Positions 1 to 9,984 of a stretch of DNA of 64,000 nucleotides are shown here, in pieces. A program made the position numbers and the translations under genes. Source of the DNA: Lepidostoma basale (lineage: Eukaryota > Arthropoda > Insecta > Trichoptera > Lepidostomatidae). Positions within the stretch are counted from its first letter, which is position 1, and each line of letters starts with the position of its first letter. The notes beneath the pieces were generated by a model. That model was not told the DNA's origin. It ran no database searches and saw only the letters and a list, made by a program, of their open reading frames with translations. The DNA is taken from the NCBI GenBank assembly GCA_022606425.2, contig JAHDVF020000185.1:372001-436000 (forward strand), given 5' to 3'.

Positions 1-236
1 GCCGTTTACATATACCTTCTTTACCATTCTGTCTTCACTCATTCTTTCCATATGTCCAAACCATCTTAATGACCCTTTCCTTATTTTGTTCATAACACTT
101 TCATTCGCACCACATTCACTTTTTATACTTGCATTTGTCACTCTTTCATATACAGATTTGGCACACATTCGTCTTAGAGATCTCATTTCTACTGCATTTA
201 TTCTACTTTCATCCTTCTTTTGCCAGTTCCATGCTG
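1..236 (-). mobile_element. Family A non-LTR retrotransposon fragment
   Basis: The minus strand reads as the C-terminal part of the pol protein of the dominant LINE family here. It includes the MRSLR-MC and LRWFGHMER motifs and ends at the GSxWNWQK region. It runs off the left window edge, so the 3' end is not seen. Family A motifs in order are YGSEAWNW, MRSLRRMCG, LRWFGHMERM, VNDVNG, GRPRKTWHDQIN, NRRACM and SAYPxGETA. Confidence 0.85.
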
Positions 237-442
237 ATATTCTTAATTCCATTTTTTGATAATTATTACTATTTTATTATGACCCTGGTGGTTATTTCGA
301 TATTAATTCAGGTAACGCCACCGAAAGCCTTAAGCCGCGCACCCCAATATGAACCGCCTGGACGTCTCCTATAAAGCTATTAGGCGCTAGTGGCAGCTGT
401 TGCCATCCATCATCCCTGACGATTCTTTTCTCTTCCTTTCAG

Positions 443-557
443 ATCTACCCGACCGGCCCCACCACGCCCCCGCGCCCTAATGGAGGGTCATTGTGGCGCG
501 GACAGTTGCCAACCTTATAGACCTCACAATGTCCACACGAATTATTTTGTTAATAGA
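443..557 (+). CDS. Candidate internal coding exon of an unrecognised gene
   Basis: A long pyrimidine tract (about 422-440) ends in CAG at 440-442. It is followed by 115 bases that are much richer in G+C than the flanks, then by AGA|GTAAGT, a near-ideal donor at 558. The exon enters at codon position 3 and stays open for 38 codons. These start STRPAPPRPRALMEG, include HCGADSC and end NYFVNR, so it exits in phase 0. I do not recognise the protein; the proline/arginine-rich start followed by two cysteines suggests no specific domain. A phase-0 reading of the same DNA stops at 518-520, so this could instead be a terminal exon. G+C falls sharply after the donor, as expected for an exon-intron boundary. 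The neighbouring exons are not visible. Seen: splice signals and the open frame. Inferred: that it is used. Confidence 0.55.
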
Positions 558-1012
558 GTAAGTATCAACTGATAACTTATTATTTTTAAAATAAAACTTA
601 TTTTTAATTATATAAAGCAAGGGTGTTATAATGTTTTAATCTTATTTTTTATTATTATTTTACTTTAACATGTTATAAAATACATTAATTTGACAAAAAA
701 ATATAGTCTGTAGTTGTCACACTAGGCATGGCTTGTATCGTGACAACTACATAAAATAGCATGTTAGTGGAATTGTTAGTAAAATGTCGGTTTTTAATAT
801 TTGTAAGTAATCTTATGCTAACATTGGTAAGAGATTGATCGCAACATGATGATAAATTAAAATTAAATGCTAGGAAAGTTGTGATAATAGATTAACATAC
901 TAGGATAGATTAGAAAACTCTTCTAAATCTAAAAAAAATTGAAATTTTTCCATTTATTTGCTTTATCAAAACTGTTAAATGTAAAATCGTGGAACCGGCA
1001 TAAGAGGGGTGT
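558..1012. other. AT-rich presumptive intron
   Basis: This stretch directly follows the GTAAGT donor. It is AT-rich with homopolymer runs and stops in all frames, and I see no gene or recognisable repeat in it. Confidence 0.5.
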
Positions 1013-1142
1013 AAAATAAATGCGGTAGAGATGAGATTACTTAGACGAATGTGTTGTAAAACGACGTACGACAGAATTTCAAATGCAGATTTAAGGGTGG
1101 ATAAAGAGCGGATGAAAGTATTATGAACAAATTATGAAAGTA
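1013..1142 (+). mobile_element. Family A fragment, decayed
   Basis: The plus strand carries the INAVEMR-LRRMC and YDRISNAD region with frame-breaking changes. Both ends are truncated and no 3' tail is present. Confidence 0.75.
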
Positions 1143-1321
1143 TTTCTCTTCTTCTTTTTTATATGCTTTGTATATACAACACTACATTTAAAAAAAAACA
1201 TAGACATGTTTTGGACAACCAGTCCTTCTTCGGTGATGTATATTATAATATATGGATATATTCCAAAATAAATCTTTATAACATCTGTCAGATCATGTAC
1301 ACAATTTTATAATATTTTAAA

Positions 1322-1458
1322 TATGTCCTTTCATTATTTTGTTCATAACACCATCATTCGCACCCCATTCACTTCTTATATTTTCATTCGTCACTCTATC
1401 ATACGCAGAGTATCCACACATTCGTCTAAGAGATCTTATTTCTACTGCATTTATTATA
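1322..1458 (-). mobile_element. Family A fragment
   Basis: This minus-strand piece covers the YDRVTNENIRS and NKIMKG region. It is truncated on both sides and lies in opposite orientation to the fragment 180 bases upstream. Confidence 0.75.
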
Positions 1459-1984
1459 TTATTATTATTATTATAATTATTACTATTATTAATATTATTA
1501 TTATTAACGTTTTAAACCGTTGATAAACCTAATTGAAAAAGCTTGTTCCCCCGAAAGCTCTCGCAGTTTTCCTGCAGTTTTAAAGCGATGTGTTATAAAG
1601 CTAATCGAGGGTGTCCCGAAGTAATAATTTTTAAACAAAGCCGCAGTTAAACTTGGTCGTCCGATTTCACGCGCGGCGCTACATATTACATTTATTTTAT
1701 TGCATTCGGTGTCGTTGCAATTAGCCGGGAGCAGCAGTGTAATGGGTCGAGAGGTTAATTACTGAAACCGAATTCCGCAAAAAAATATCGGAAAATTTCC
1801 GATTCATGGGGTTTACAGCCGACACAGGGTGTAACTGACTTTTAAAATTATAGTAACACATAGACATTTGGTTTTGTGAATAAAAATATTTTATTTGCTG
1901 CACTTATTATTTTTACAACACTTTATTACACTTTTAACAGACATGTTTCGATAATGACACACGTTTTTCTTTGTCTTCTTCTAT
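1459..1984. other. Intergenic/intronic DNA with a microsatellite and a GC-richer patch
   Basis: A run of TTA/ATT repeats (about 1455-1508) is followed by a patch with more G+C (about 1540-1690). That patch has no open frame and no resemblance to the repeats elsewhere in the window. I see no gene. Confidence 0.4.
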
Positions 1985-2205
1985 ATAGTTTCGTTTACCT
2001 CATTTACATAAACTTTCTTTTCCATTTATTCTTCATTTACTCTTTCCAGTATCCAAATCCTCTTAATGATTCTTTCTATATTTTGTTCATAACACTTTCA
2101 TTCGCACTGCATTCACTTTTGACACTCTATCATACACAGTTTTTTCATCATACACACTATCATACACACATTCGTTTAAAAGATCTCATATCTGTTAAAT
2201 TTATT
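1985..2205 (-). mobile_element. Family A fragment, decayed
   Basis: On the minus strand the order VRSNEM, NKIxKG and the sequence before FGHxER is recognisable but diverged. The copy appears old. Confidence 0.65.
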
Positions 2206-2299
2206 TATTAAAAAATATATGGTCAAAATGCAACGTATCCATTTTTGATAAAAATCTAAAAATAAACCTGTTTGATTTAAAATATGTCATACAATAAAG

Positions 2300-2998
2300 G
2301 CTTAAGTAGAAATGAGGTTATTAAGAAGGATGTGCGGAAAAAAATGTATGATAAAATATCTAATGATTTTTTTTTTTTTATGTACACAACAGGTCGTTTG
2401 GACCCAATTACTGTATACAATTTTTTTTTTAGCTATTATATTGATTCTCGTGACATGTGATAGGTAGCCAATCTATCGCCATTTTATTGTCACTTGAATT
2501 CTACACCAGACCAAAGACAGTGTGACAATCACACTGCCATCACCGGGAATCGAACCCAGGACCTTCGGCATGGAAGTCAGAGCTTGTAACCACTCTGCCA
2601 CGAAGGTCGTCGATGAAGTAAGAAAAGATGCCATGATGAAGTAAGAAAAGAATCTAAGGCGGATGAATGCGTGATAAACAAAATGAATAAAGGGTAACTA
2701 AGATGGTTTGGACATATGGAACGAATGAATGAGGGAAGAATGGGTAAAAAGATATATGCAAGTATTGTGAATGGGAAAAGAAGTCGAGGAAGGCCAAGGA
2801 AGACATGGCATGACCAAATTAATCAATTACTGAAAGGCGGCCATGTTCGAAGTAGAAACAATCGACGAGCGTGCATGTCACGATGTGTGAATTTAGAAGA
2901 GGCGCGAGAATTATGTTAGGATAGAACAGTGTGGCGATCCATCCTCTTTGCCTACCCCTCCGGAGAAACGGCGTGATGGTTAGTTAGTTAGTTAGAAA
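2300..2998 (+). mobile_element. Family A copy split by a SINE
   Basis: The left piece (2300-2364, MRLLRRMCG-like) and right piece (about 2613-2998) flank a tRNA-derived SINE. The right piece keeps an open stretch with HMERMNEGRM, GRPRKTWHDQIN and NRRACM. It ends in the hairpin-bearing 3' end (CCCCTCCGGAG) and a TTAG-repeat tail at about 2980-2995. Next to the SINE, 16 bases (GATGAAGTAAGAAAAG) are tandemly repeated. Confidence 0.85.
2365..2611 (-). mobile_element. tRNA-derived SINE (type 1)
   Basis: Read on the minus strand, the head has a Pol III A box-like stretch (TGGCAGAGTGGTTA) and a B box (GGTTCGATTCC) at tRNA-like spacing. A unique body follows, then a terminal A-run (T-run at 2365-2379 on the plus strand). 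The head resembles class II (Ser/Leu-like) tRNA but does not form a good cloverleaf, so this is a SINE and not a tRNA gene. Part of the body recurs at 6240-6305. Confidence 0.75.
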
Positions 2999-3549
2999 CT
3001 CTATAATGCAAGTTTTTCCACATTCGTTTAAGAGATCTCATTTCACTTGCATTTATTTATAAAAATATGTGGTAAAAATGCACTGAATCTATTCTTGGTA
3101 AAATTTTAAAAATAAACCATTTTAAATTTAAATAAGTTTTACAATAAAGGAGTCTTCCCACATACGCGTAATGAATGGTAACGAAAATGTTAGAGATGTT
3201 GGCGTCATCTTGTCATCGCTTCAAGAGGGCAACCGGCAGCCTAAACAAATATGTTGCCATTAGGTCCACGTACCTACGGGGCAGCTGTTTGCTTAGCCCG
3301 TTAATTTGGGTTAGGATATCACATGTAACGCGGTGAACGCACCAGACCCATTCACGTAAGGGCGGGACCGAAACCCTTTCCGCTAATTAACACATAAAAC
3401 GATATCCCATTAAGAGCGGACTGCCTCGGATTATACAGATGTTTACGTTTAGCATAAAAATCGTTTTCACACTCATTTAAAAACTCAAAAATTTAATTTT
3501 AAAATCGGTTGGTGAATCAATTAAATTAACTTACTCACCATTATAATCT
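2999..3549. other. Unassigned DNA with a short family A scrap and a GC-richer island
   Basis: 3012-3056 is a minus-strand scrap of family A. 3170-3430 is richer in G+C, has no long open frame and matches none of the repeats in the window. It may be retained host non-coding sequence. Confidence 0.4.
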
Positions 3550-3555
3550 TTCCAC

Positions 3556-3655
3556 AGAAACTTTAGCTGACGCCTGTATCATACTGCAACGAAAGCGAAG
3601 CAAACGCGAAGCGAACGCGAAGCGAATAGCGAAACTCTGTATATAATGTTTTTAA
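3556..3655. mobile_element. Half copy of MITE E
   Basis: The stretch CTGCAACGAAAGCGAAGC and the following GCGAATAGCGAAACTCTG match the left arm of the complete MITE at 15905-16135. An 11-base unit (AACGCGAAGCG) is repeated inside. The right arm is missing. Confidence 0.65.
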
Positions 3656-3744
3656 GATAATCACTTTACAAATTTCAAGATTATATTTGATGTTTCATTA
3701 ATAAGGCAAAACATACAAATAACTAATAATATTTTTTACTTAAC

Positions 3745-3866
3745 GTTGTCGTCCAGTGCTGGATATAGGCCTCTCCCCATACTTATTCACGTATTCATGT
3801 TTTGTGCCTTTCGCATCCGATCACCAGCAAATTTCCTTATATCATCGGACCATCGTGTGGGGGCAT
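3745..3866 (-). mobile_element. RTE-type LINE 3' end fragment
   Basis: The minus-strand sequence GGCCTATATCCAGCACTGG is the typical end of lepidopteran RTE ORFs (EAYxQQW-like). It is close to the 3' ends at 38200, 41745 and 48935. Only the last ~120 bases remain. Confidence 0.65.
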
Positions 3867-4092
3867 ACAAATAACATTTATCTTAATATTAAAAATTGAT
3901 AAGAAGATTTACATAATTGTTCAACCAACTTGAACTTACAATAAGTGATTATGTCCTTTGGTATAACGAATATGTTTGATCATGCCCTTGTAAAGTAAAA
4001 CACATCACTACCGTAAATCTCGGGAAATATTTTTTTCGCAAATTCACTTAAAATTTTTAACACATAAAACTTACAAAGGAAAAACGCAGTTT

Positions 4093-4620
4093 AATTTCAT
4101 TATTGTGTTCGTAATACTTTCATTTGCACCGCATTCACTACTTATATTTTTATTCGACACTATCATTTTACACACATTTGTCTAAAAGATCTCATTTATA
4201 CTGCATTTATTCTACTTTCGTCCATCTTTGGCCAGTTAAAGTATAAAGATCGGTATGGAACACCACTGTGGGCTGACATTTTAGCTTTTATGGATAAGCT
4301 TTTGTTTGCGATGACAATTTTGATGTCATCGCAAATAAAATACTTTTAGATTTGGTTACATGGAAAGAAAGACTGGTAAAAAATAATACGTTTACAATGC
4401 AATTGGAACAAGAATAAGAAGAAAACGTGGCGCGATCAAGTAAATCTAATATTGAATGTCGGCCACGTGAGGAGTCGGGAAATCGACTGCGTTCATGATA
4501 CGGTGTATAAATGTTGCGGAATGAAGCAAAAGAAATAGGTCAGAAAATAAAAGTGTGTGAAAACTTTCTACATACCCCTTCGGTGAGGCGGCGTGATGGT
4601 GAATTAGTTGGTTAGTAATT
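4093..4620. mobile_element. Family A copy with inverted 5' half
   Basis: 4093-4320 reads on the minus strand from the VVIANK/AVHNG region to NKIMKG. 4345-4620 continues on the plus strand from RFGYMER through the 3' end and a TTAG-type tail. The two halves together cover one continuous stretch of the element, which is the pattern left by 5' inversion during target-primed reverse transcription. TTTGCGATGACA and its complement meet at the junction (4306-4336). Confidence 0.7.
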
Positions 4621-4639
4621 TTTTTAAAATTATTAAATC

Positions 4640-4790
4640 GGGTGGTGGTCTAGGGGATAGAACGCTTGCCTCCTGATCCAGGGGGCATGGGTTCAAGACT
4701 GGACACGACCAGATTCCTTCTTTATATTATAATAATGAGCTATTTTCTGCTCACATTGAAGATTGTAAAATAAATTCTAATATCATTGAT
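4640..4790 (+). mobile_element. tRNA-derived SINE (type 2)
   Basis: The head has TGGTCTAGGGGATAGAACGC (A box region) and GGTTCAAGACT (B box). The body that follows contains TGAAGATTGT. Minus-strand relatives lie at 6385-6455 and 14735-14845. The A box resembles class I tRNAs such as Gly/Asp/Glu. The body length and the missing acceptor pairing argue against a tRNA gene. Confidence 0.7.
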
Positions 4791-4817
4791 ATAAATCCTT
4801 GATGTTAGTCTTGATGG

Positions 4818-5220
4818 ATACTCTGTGTATGATAGAGTGTCGAATGAAAATATAAGAAGTGAATGCGGTGCGAATGATGGTGTCATGAACAAAATAATGA
4901 AAGGATCATTAAGATGTTTTGGACATAAAGAAAGAATAAATGAAGAAATAATTGTATTAAAATTATATGTTAATGATGTAAATGGAACCAGAAATAGAGG
5001 AAGACCGAGGAAAACGTGGCACGACCAAATAAATCAAATATTGAATGTCGGCCATGTGAGGAGTCAGAGAAATCGACGCGCGTGCATGACACAATGTATG
5101 AATGTTGAGGAAGCGAGAGAAATATGTCAGGAAAGAAAAGTGTGGCAGTCCATTATTTCTGCCTACCCCTTCGGGGAGACGGCGTGATGGTTAGTTAGTT
5201 AGTTAGTTAGTTAGTTAGTC
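4818..5220 (+). mobile_element. Family A 3' fragment with intact C-terminal frame
   Basis: An open frame (4825-5187) covers YDRVSNENIRSEC, GRPRKTWHDQIN, NRRACM, EAREIC and AYPFGETA, with FGHKER in place of the usual FGHMER. The 3' end has the CCCCTTCGGGG hairpin, then seven TTAG units (about 5191-5218). It is 5'-truncated and lacks the RT palm. Confidence 0.9.
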
Positions 5221-5663
5221 TTTTCTTTTTTAAATAATAATTTTCGACATTCAGTGCATATGATATTGAAGGAATATAATAAAGTTCAAATTTTTGTTAA
5301 CGTTTTAAGTAAAGTTATGAAGCAGAAATAGTATTTCTATAATACAATAGTAATAGCTGACAAGAGAACGGCCGGAGGCCAAGGGTAGGATACTAGGGAA
5401 TCCCCCGAGGCAGGGCGGGCGCGGGCCCGTCCTCCGCTCTGTACACATCTTGTTTCGAGCACGTAATCACAAGCCGGGAAGCTGTGTCAGATATCAAATT
5501 ATCAAGTGACAACCTTAACGGAGCCGATGCGAAGAATTCGAAAGAGGAAGATTTTGAATAAATTACACTTTCAACTTTTTGAATATTTTTAACTTGAAGC
5601 GCAGCAAAACCCGAAGATTCGTTGACCCAACAAAAATAACTGAAGCCTTAATCATTAGTCTAA
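5221..5663. other. Unassigned DNA with a GC-rich patch
   Basis: 5365-5500 is strongly G+C-rich (CGAGGCAGGGCGGGCGCGG). It has no convincing open frame or splice signals, and I see no repeat match in the window. Confidence 0.4.
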
Positions 5664-6106
5664 TCTATATATACAAAACAATTTCGTGTTAGTTACACAT
5701 GTATAACTCAAGAACGGCTGGATTTCGATGATCTTTGATTTGTTGGATTTGTCTCCGTCCCGAATAGCAGAATATCTATTAAAACCTCGAAAAAAATCGA
5801 CCCGAGTGCATCCCATCCAGCAAATCTATTACAGAAAGTAGTGCAACAATGCTATGCGAATCTTTTCGATTCGCTTCAATAAAGCAAATCGCTTGCTGCC
5901 ATGTGAATGACATTCATATCAATGTAGGTAATTCAAATACTTCATTTTAATTCATTTTGATTTTTGCACATTATTTTCATTTCGTACATACATATTCATT
6001 TCGAGTATTCATTTTAACTTAATAAATAACTGAGTTTAATTCAACTAATAAGTTAACACAACATTTATTTATTCTGAGGCTGTACGAAGTTCGCCGGGTC
6101 AACTAG
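5664..6106 (+). mobile_element. Non-autonomous Helitron
   Basis: It starts TCTATATATACAAAAC and, shortly after, has AACTCAAGAACGGCTGGATT, a stretch I recognise from lepidopteran Helitrons. It ends CGAAGTTCGCCGGGTCAACTAG, with CTAG at 6103-6106. The element lies between A (5663) and T (6107), as expected for A^T insertion without target duplication. There are no terminal inverted repeats and no Rep/helicase frame, so it would depend on an autonomous relative. Confidence 0.8.
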
Positions 6107-6239
6107 TATTACATAATCTTTTTCGCTAGTTTCAATCCAAAGGATTGGTTTATAGCAAAGTGTAACATTTTTGCTGGTTCTTAAGATGCCACTTTGGCCT
6201 TTAAAGTGGTAGTCTCCCGCTTTCCATATCTGTATACAG

Positions 6240-6305
6240 GAGGTAATTTGAACCCAATTACTGTATAAATTTTTTTTAGCTCTTGATTCTCCTGATAAAC
6301 AATTA
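6240..6305 (-). mobile_element. SINE type 1 body fragment
   Basis: The sequence around ACCCAATTACTGTATA plus the following T-run and AGCT matches the body of the SINE at 2365-2611 on the same strand. The tRNA-like head is missing. Confidence 0.6.
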
Positions 6306-6384
6306 ATGTAATTAACAAAAAAAAAAACTAACGGCAAGTACTCAAACTTATATCAATAGTATCAAAGTTAAAGAAAATTGTTCA

Positions 6385-6455
6385 TTATTATATTGAAGAA
6401 GAAATCGGATCGTATCCAGTTTTGAACCCATATCCCCTGGATCAGGATATTCAAA
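6385..6455 (-). mobile_element. SINE type 2 head fragment
   Basis: The plus-strand stretch GAACCCATATCCCCTGGATC is the complement of the B box and preceding region of the SINE at 4640-4790. Confidence 0.55.
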
Positions 6456-6589
6456 TATTAAAATATATCTTTTATATTTTGATGAGGGATGACTGAATAT
6501 GAAAATGATTTAGTAATATTTTGATTTTATCCATATAAATACCTAATAGTTTATTTTTTATTTCGATATTTAATACCATTGAAGGCTAA

Positions 6590-6800
6590 GACGTTAGAAC
6601 TGTGGAATTTTATTATTTATTCGGAAATGGAATTTGTAAACACTGTTTAGATTTATAAACAAAAATATAACACGACATGTTTCGGAGATCACCTCCATCC
6701 TCATGTTTAAAAATAGAACTAAACTAAAATTATAGAAAGGCTTTATAAAGTAGACACATATTTTATGACTTATGTAAAAAGTACAAATTTAAAATAAGAA
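6590..6800. repeat. Interspersed repeat S, copy 1
   Basis: The segment with ACATGTTTCGGAGATCACC followed by AACTAAACTAAAATTATAG and TTTATAAAGTA recurs in diverged form at 59330-59520. It is probably an old foldback-type MITE; the ends are not clear. Confidence 0.45.
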
Positions 6801-7774
6801 TTAAAAATTCTTCTTCCATATTTCATTCTATCTTGTTTCAAAAGAAAAAAAAAGTAGATATAGATTTTTTGATTGTTTATGATCAACACGTAGACAATTG
6901 CAAAATTATTAGTTTAGTCGTATAAAAATAAAAATAAAATATGTTTTACTGAATACTCTTCTTAAAATAAATTTAAAGTAATTGTGCCCTGCAATGCTTT
7001 TATTTGCAATGAAAAAAGAAACGCTTTATTTTAACATGACATATCTAAAATGAATGAAATCTAAAATTTTAAGATACATTATACAAGCAAAAATCCAGCA
7101 AGCAGCGCAGTAAGACCCACCATAAGTCAAGAATGTTTGTTGTTTATGCATATATTTTTTCTTGTAGCAAGATTTATGCAGAGATGAAAGCGAATTATTC
7201 AGAAGGCAAAGTGGAACATGACGACGTAGAGAAAATAATATGGAAATCTTGGCGGGGAACGGGCAAGGGAAAAAGAAAAACTCTCGTATTCTGTCAATAG
7301 TATCAAATTAAAAGTCACCTCCAGAAGTGAAACTGAAAAGGGATAGCGCAGAAATATCTCCTTTCATCTCCGCCGTATTTATGATTTGCTTCTCAGCCTC
7401 TCAAATCTCGCATAGTTATTAACTGGGGTGCTGTTAAATAAGCCCACCTTTGATTTGAAAAAAATCTTTAAAAAAAAATTATATTACACTTTTTTAAGTA
7501 TTTACCGATACTTTATTTTTCAAATGTGTATTATTGTATTAAATTATTATAAAGATCGCACGAAAATATTTTTTAATATGAATATTCCCATAAGTACCTA
7601 CTCAGTAATTTGTCGTTTGGTCGTCGCACAAAGTGCATTTTAACAAAATTCGAATAATGAATATGATTATATGTCTGATGTATATTTTTTATTTTATAAA
7701 ATATTTGATGGTGCAAAAAGTTCAATAAATATTTATCGTTTCTTAAGCAATAATGTAAAACTCCAATATAAATA
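6801..7774. other. AT-rich DNA, nothing recognised
   Basis: The base composition is low-complexity and AT-rich, with short chance frames only. I see no splice-flanked exon, RNA gene or repeat boundary. Confidence 0.4.
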
Positions 7775-7908
7775 ATTAATACGAATGAAAACGTCTGTTT
7801 TCTAGAAATTTTATAATATGTAACTATATTTGATAATACCTTAGACAGGCCAAACATGTCGTTCACATAAAATATAATAAAACTTCTAGAAAGACGTTTT
7901 CATTCGTG
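7775..7908. mobile_element. Palindromic MITE A, copy 1
   Basis: The left arm AATACGAATGAAAACGTC and right arm GACGTTTTCATTCGTG are inverted repeats. Inside lie TCTAGAA-GTTTTAT and its complement around an ACATG/AAACATG core. Related copies occur at 16350, 18528, 23585, 39755, 49385 and 62465. There is no coding capacity. Confidence 0.75.
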
Positions 7909-7912
7909 AAAT

Positions 7913-8436
7913 TTTTTAGGATATATTTTATATTATATAATACAGATCAAAAGTTAACTGTACATGTTTATTTACGTATTTGGATGCGTGTACAAATACA
8001 TACATTTAAATATAAAATAATATAAATATGTTAACGTCTATTATATATAATATGTATAACGATATACAATTTTGCGTCTGGTCATATAAGGAATTAGTTG
8101 GAAGATGTTAGAACTCTAGGCTAAAGAACCTTAGAAGATGATTCCGATTGTATATCTGCAGTTGTTTTTGAATTAATGACAACAATCCGTTTGCTTGTAA
8201 AGACGGCATCTTGTGAAATATAATAATGAACAACTTTTGTTTTGTAACCCTGACAAAGGCGGGAGCAAAATCGTTTGGTTTTGACAAAGGCGGGAGCCAA
8301 AGTGTTGTAAAAACAAGCAAAAGTGATTTAAATTGGTTTTTAATAATGTCTCACCAAAAATTATGTGCTTCATAAAAGTAAAGAAAAAATTTCAAGTCAT
8401 GAATTTGTGGATTTAAATCAATAAATTTAATAGCTC
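7913..8436. other. AT-rich DNA with a short direct repeat
   Basis: TGACAAAGGCGGGAGC occurs twice, at about 8251 and 8284. Otherwise I see nothing recognisable. Confidence 0.4.
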
Positions 8437-8590
8437 ATTGCTTTGGCCGAAACACTATGATATTTTAACATTTTATAACTGTTAATTCAAAAACTTCGTT
8501 TTATATCACAAATTGTATTTATTTTACTTTACGACAGCTGTTTCATCAACCAATGTTGACATCATCAAGTGTTACAAAAATATATATCAA
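8437..8590. mobile_element. Palindromic MITE B, copy 1
   Basis: It begins with TTGGCCGAAACACTATGATA and has GACAGCTGTTTCATCAACC and GTTGACATCATCAAGTGTT at its centre. The same order, or its complement, is found at 25550, 37720/38240, 40785 and 63725. Non-coding. Confidence 0.65.
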
Positions 8591-8739
8591 ATGTCAAATT
8601 TTCAATAAATTTGTTAAATAGGCGTTGGTATACTCTTGTCTTGCTTAATCTAGCATGTACCAACGACAAATGAGGGTAAAACAAGTAAACAAGTACCGGA
8701 CAAGGCATATTGCAAAGCCATAAAAATGACAGAAAGATA

Positions 8740-8985
8740 ATAACACGGTCGTCGGTTCCAATTCGTTCCTTTGAAAGTGAATTCAATTTTCCGCCGCAGA
8801 CTGTTAAATCCTCTTGTCTTCCCTAAACGAACCTCGCATTAATCGGCCGCTTTCTTTGCCGCAAAATGAATTTTCCTCGTTCTTTTATTCGGCTCGACAC
8901 ATAACTTTATAACGATGCCGAGGTTTACCGCGTTGCTTCGAGTCCGTGATGGAAGGAAATGGACGAGGCTGGTACAAAAATGCAA
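8740..8985. other. GC-richer non-coding island
   Basis: The composition is balanced compared with the AT-rich flanks, and it matches no repeat in the window. Open frames are short and no splice pair is evident. It is a candidate for retained host regulatory or intronic sequence. Confidence 0.35.
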
Positions 8986-9094
8986 CCTGTAAAATCATTT
9001 TACGATCTAGCTGAACCTGTCTGGTAGTGAGTTTTTATGAACTTAATTCCAATGCTTAATCATAGAATACGAAATTACAATACTTAGGAACTTC

Positions 9095-9310
9095 TTCTTT
9101 TTGTTCCTTTTTGTAGACCTATGTGGTCTGTTCTCCAGAGTGTTGCTCCTCCTGTGTGGTAGATTCCCAGCTGTCGTTCCATCTTTTAGGAGGTCTTCCA
9201 CGAGGGCGAGTCCCATGAGGCTGATTATGCAATGCAATATAGGGGATTCTGGTGGTGTCCATTCTTTGAACACGATCATACCAGTCCTTTTTCGCTGTCT
9301 GCTCCATATT
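9095..9310 (-). mobile_element. Family C LINE C-terminal relic
   Basis: The minus strand encodes KKDWYDRVQRMDTTRIP, then GRPPKRWNDSWES. This is the C-terminal pattern (RMDxxRIP...RPPGRPPKRW) of a second RTE-like LINE. Relatives lie at 19310, 24722 and 36105. Only the last ~70 codons remain. Confidence 0.7.
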
Positions 9311-9984
9311 ATAATATCCTCAACCTCACATATCTCTCTTTGAAAAGTTTGTATCTTTCTACCTAGTTTAATTAATTATTCTGTAATTTATTTTTAGGGC
9401 ACGAGACGCTTGACTCACTCTTGCCTATTATAAATTGATATTTAACATTTACAATACGTTAGAAAATTTATATTATCAATAAATATTATTTATGAGACGT
9501 TTGTTAAGAGGCGTTTATAAATAAAACGAATTATGAGGCTCATATAAATATTAAGGTCAATATTTCTACACCGAGGAAGGGCGTCTGTGTCCCGAAACAT
9601 GTTTGTGAAAACCGTAAAAAAAGTTTGTTAAAATAAATTGTTTTCTATTATCTTCACGGTCGACAAAACCTTGTTTTAAATCTTGGTTTATTTATAGATA
9701 TTTGAGGCAGTTTTCCAATATCAATTATTCTTTGCTTGAAGCTAACTTCACTCGTTACTCTCCTTTGTTTTTGGGAGTCCCGAGGCGATTCTGAGATTTT
9801 TCGAAATCTAACGCACAAACATGCCTAAAAGCCAAAACAACTGCATTATTTTTTAGGTTAAATGGGTGGTAGCTCCTCTGAGGAAAACAGAAAATCATTA
9901 TTTAGGAATAAGCAGATCAAAGAGATTATCGACGGGATGTATTTTTGGATTCTTAAATTAAAAGTAAATTATGTTACAATAACA
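9311..9984. other. AT-rich DNA with a diverged foldback fragment
   Basis: The stretch around 9570-9610 (GGAAGGGCGTCTGTGTCCC, CGAAACATG) resembles the cores of the small foldback elements elsewhere in the window. I see no gene. Confidence 0.35.

Noticed and set aside
278..375. Upstream exon with CAG|GTAACG donor before the exon at 443
   Set aside because: The frame needed to join the 443 exon has a TAA just before the donor; the other frames end in stops and have no acceptor.
2525..2611. tRNA gene on the minus strand (A and B box present)
   Set aside because: Acceptor ends do not pair, a long unique body and A-run follow, and related body sequence recurs at 6240; it is a SINE head.
5191..5218. 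Telomere-like repeat
   Set aside because: The unit is TTAG, not the insect telomere TTAGG, and it directly follows the family A 3' end, so it is the element's tail.
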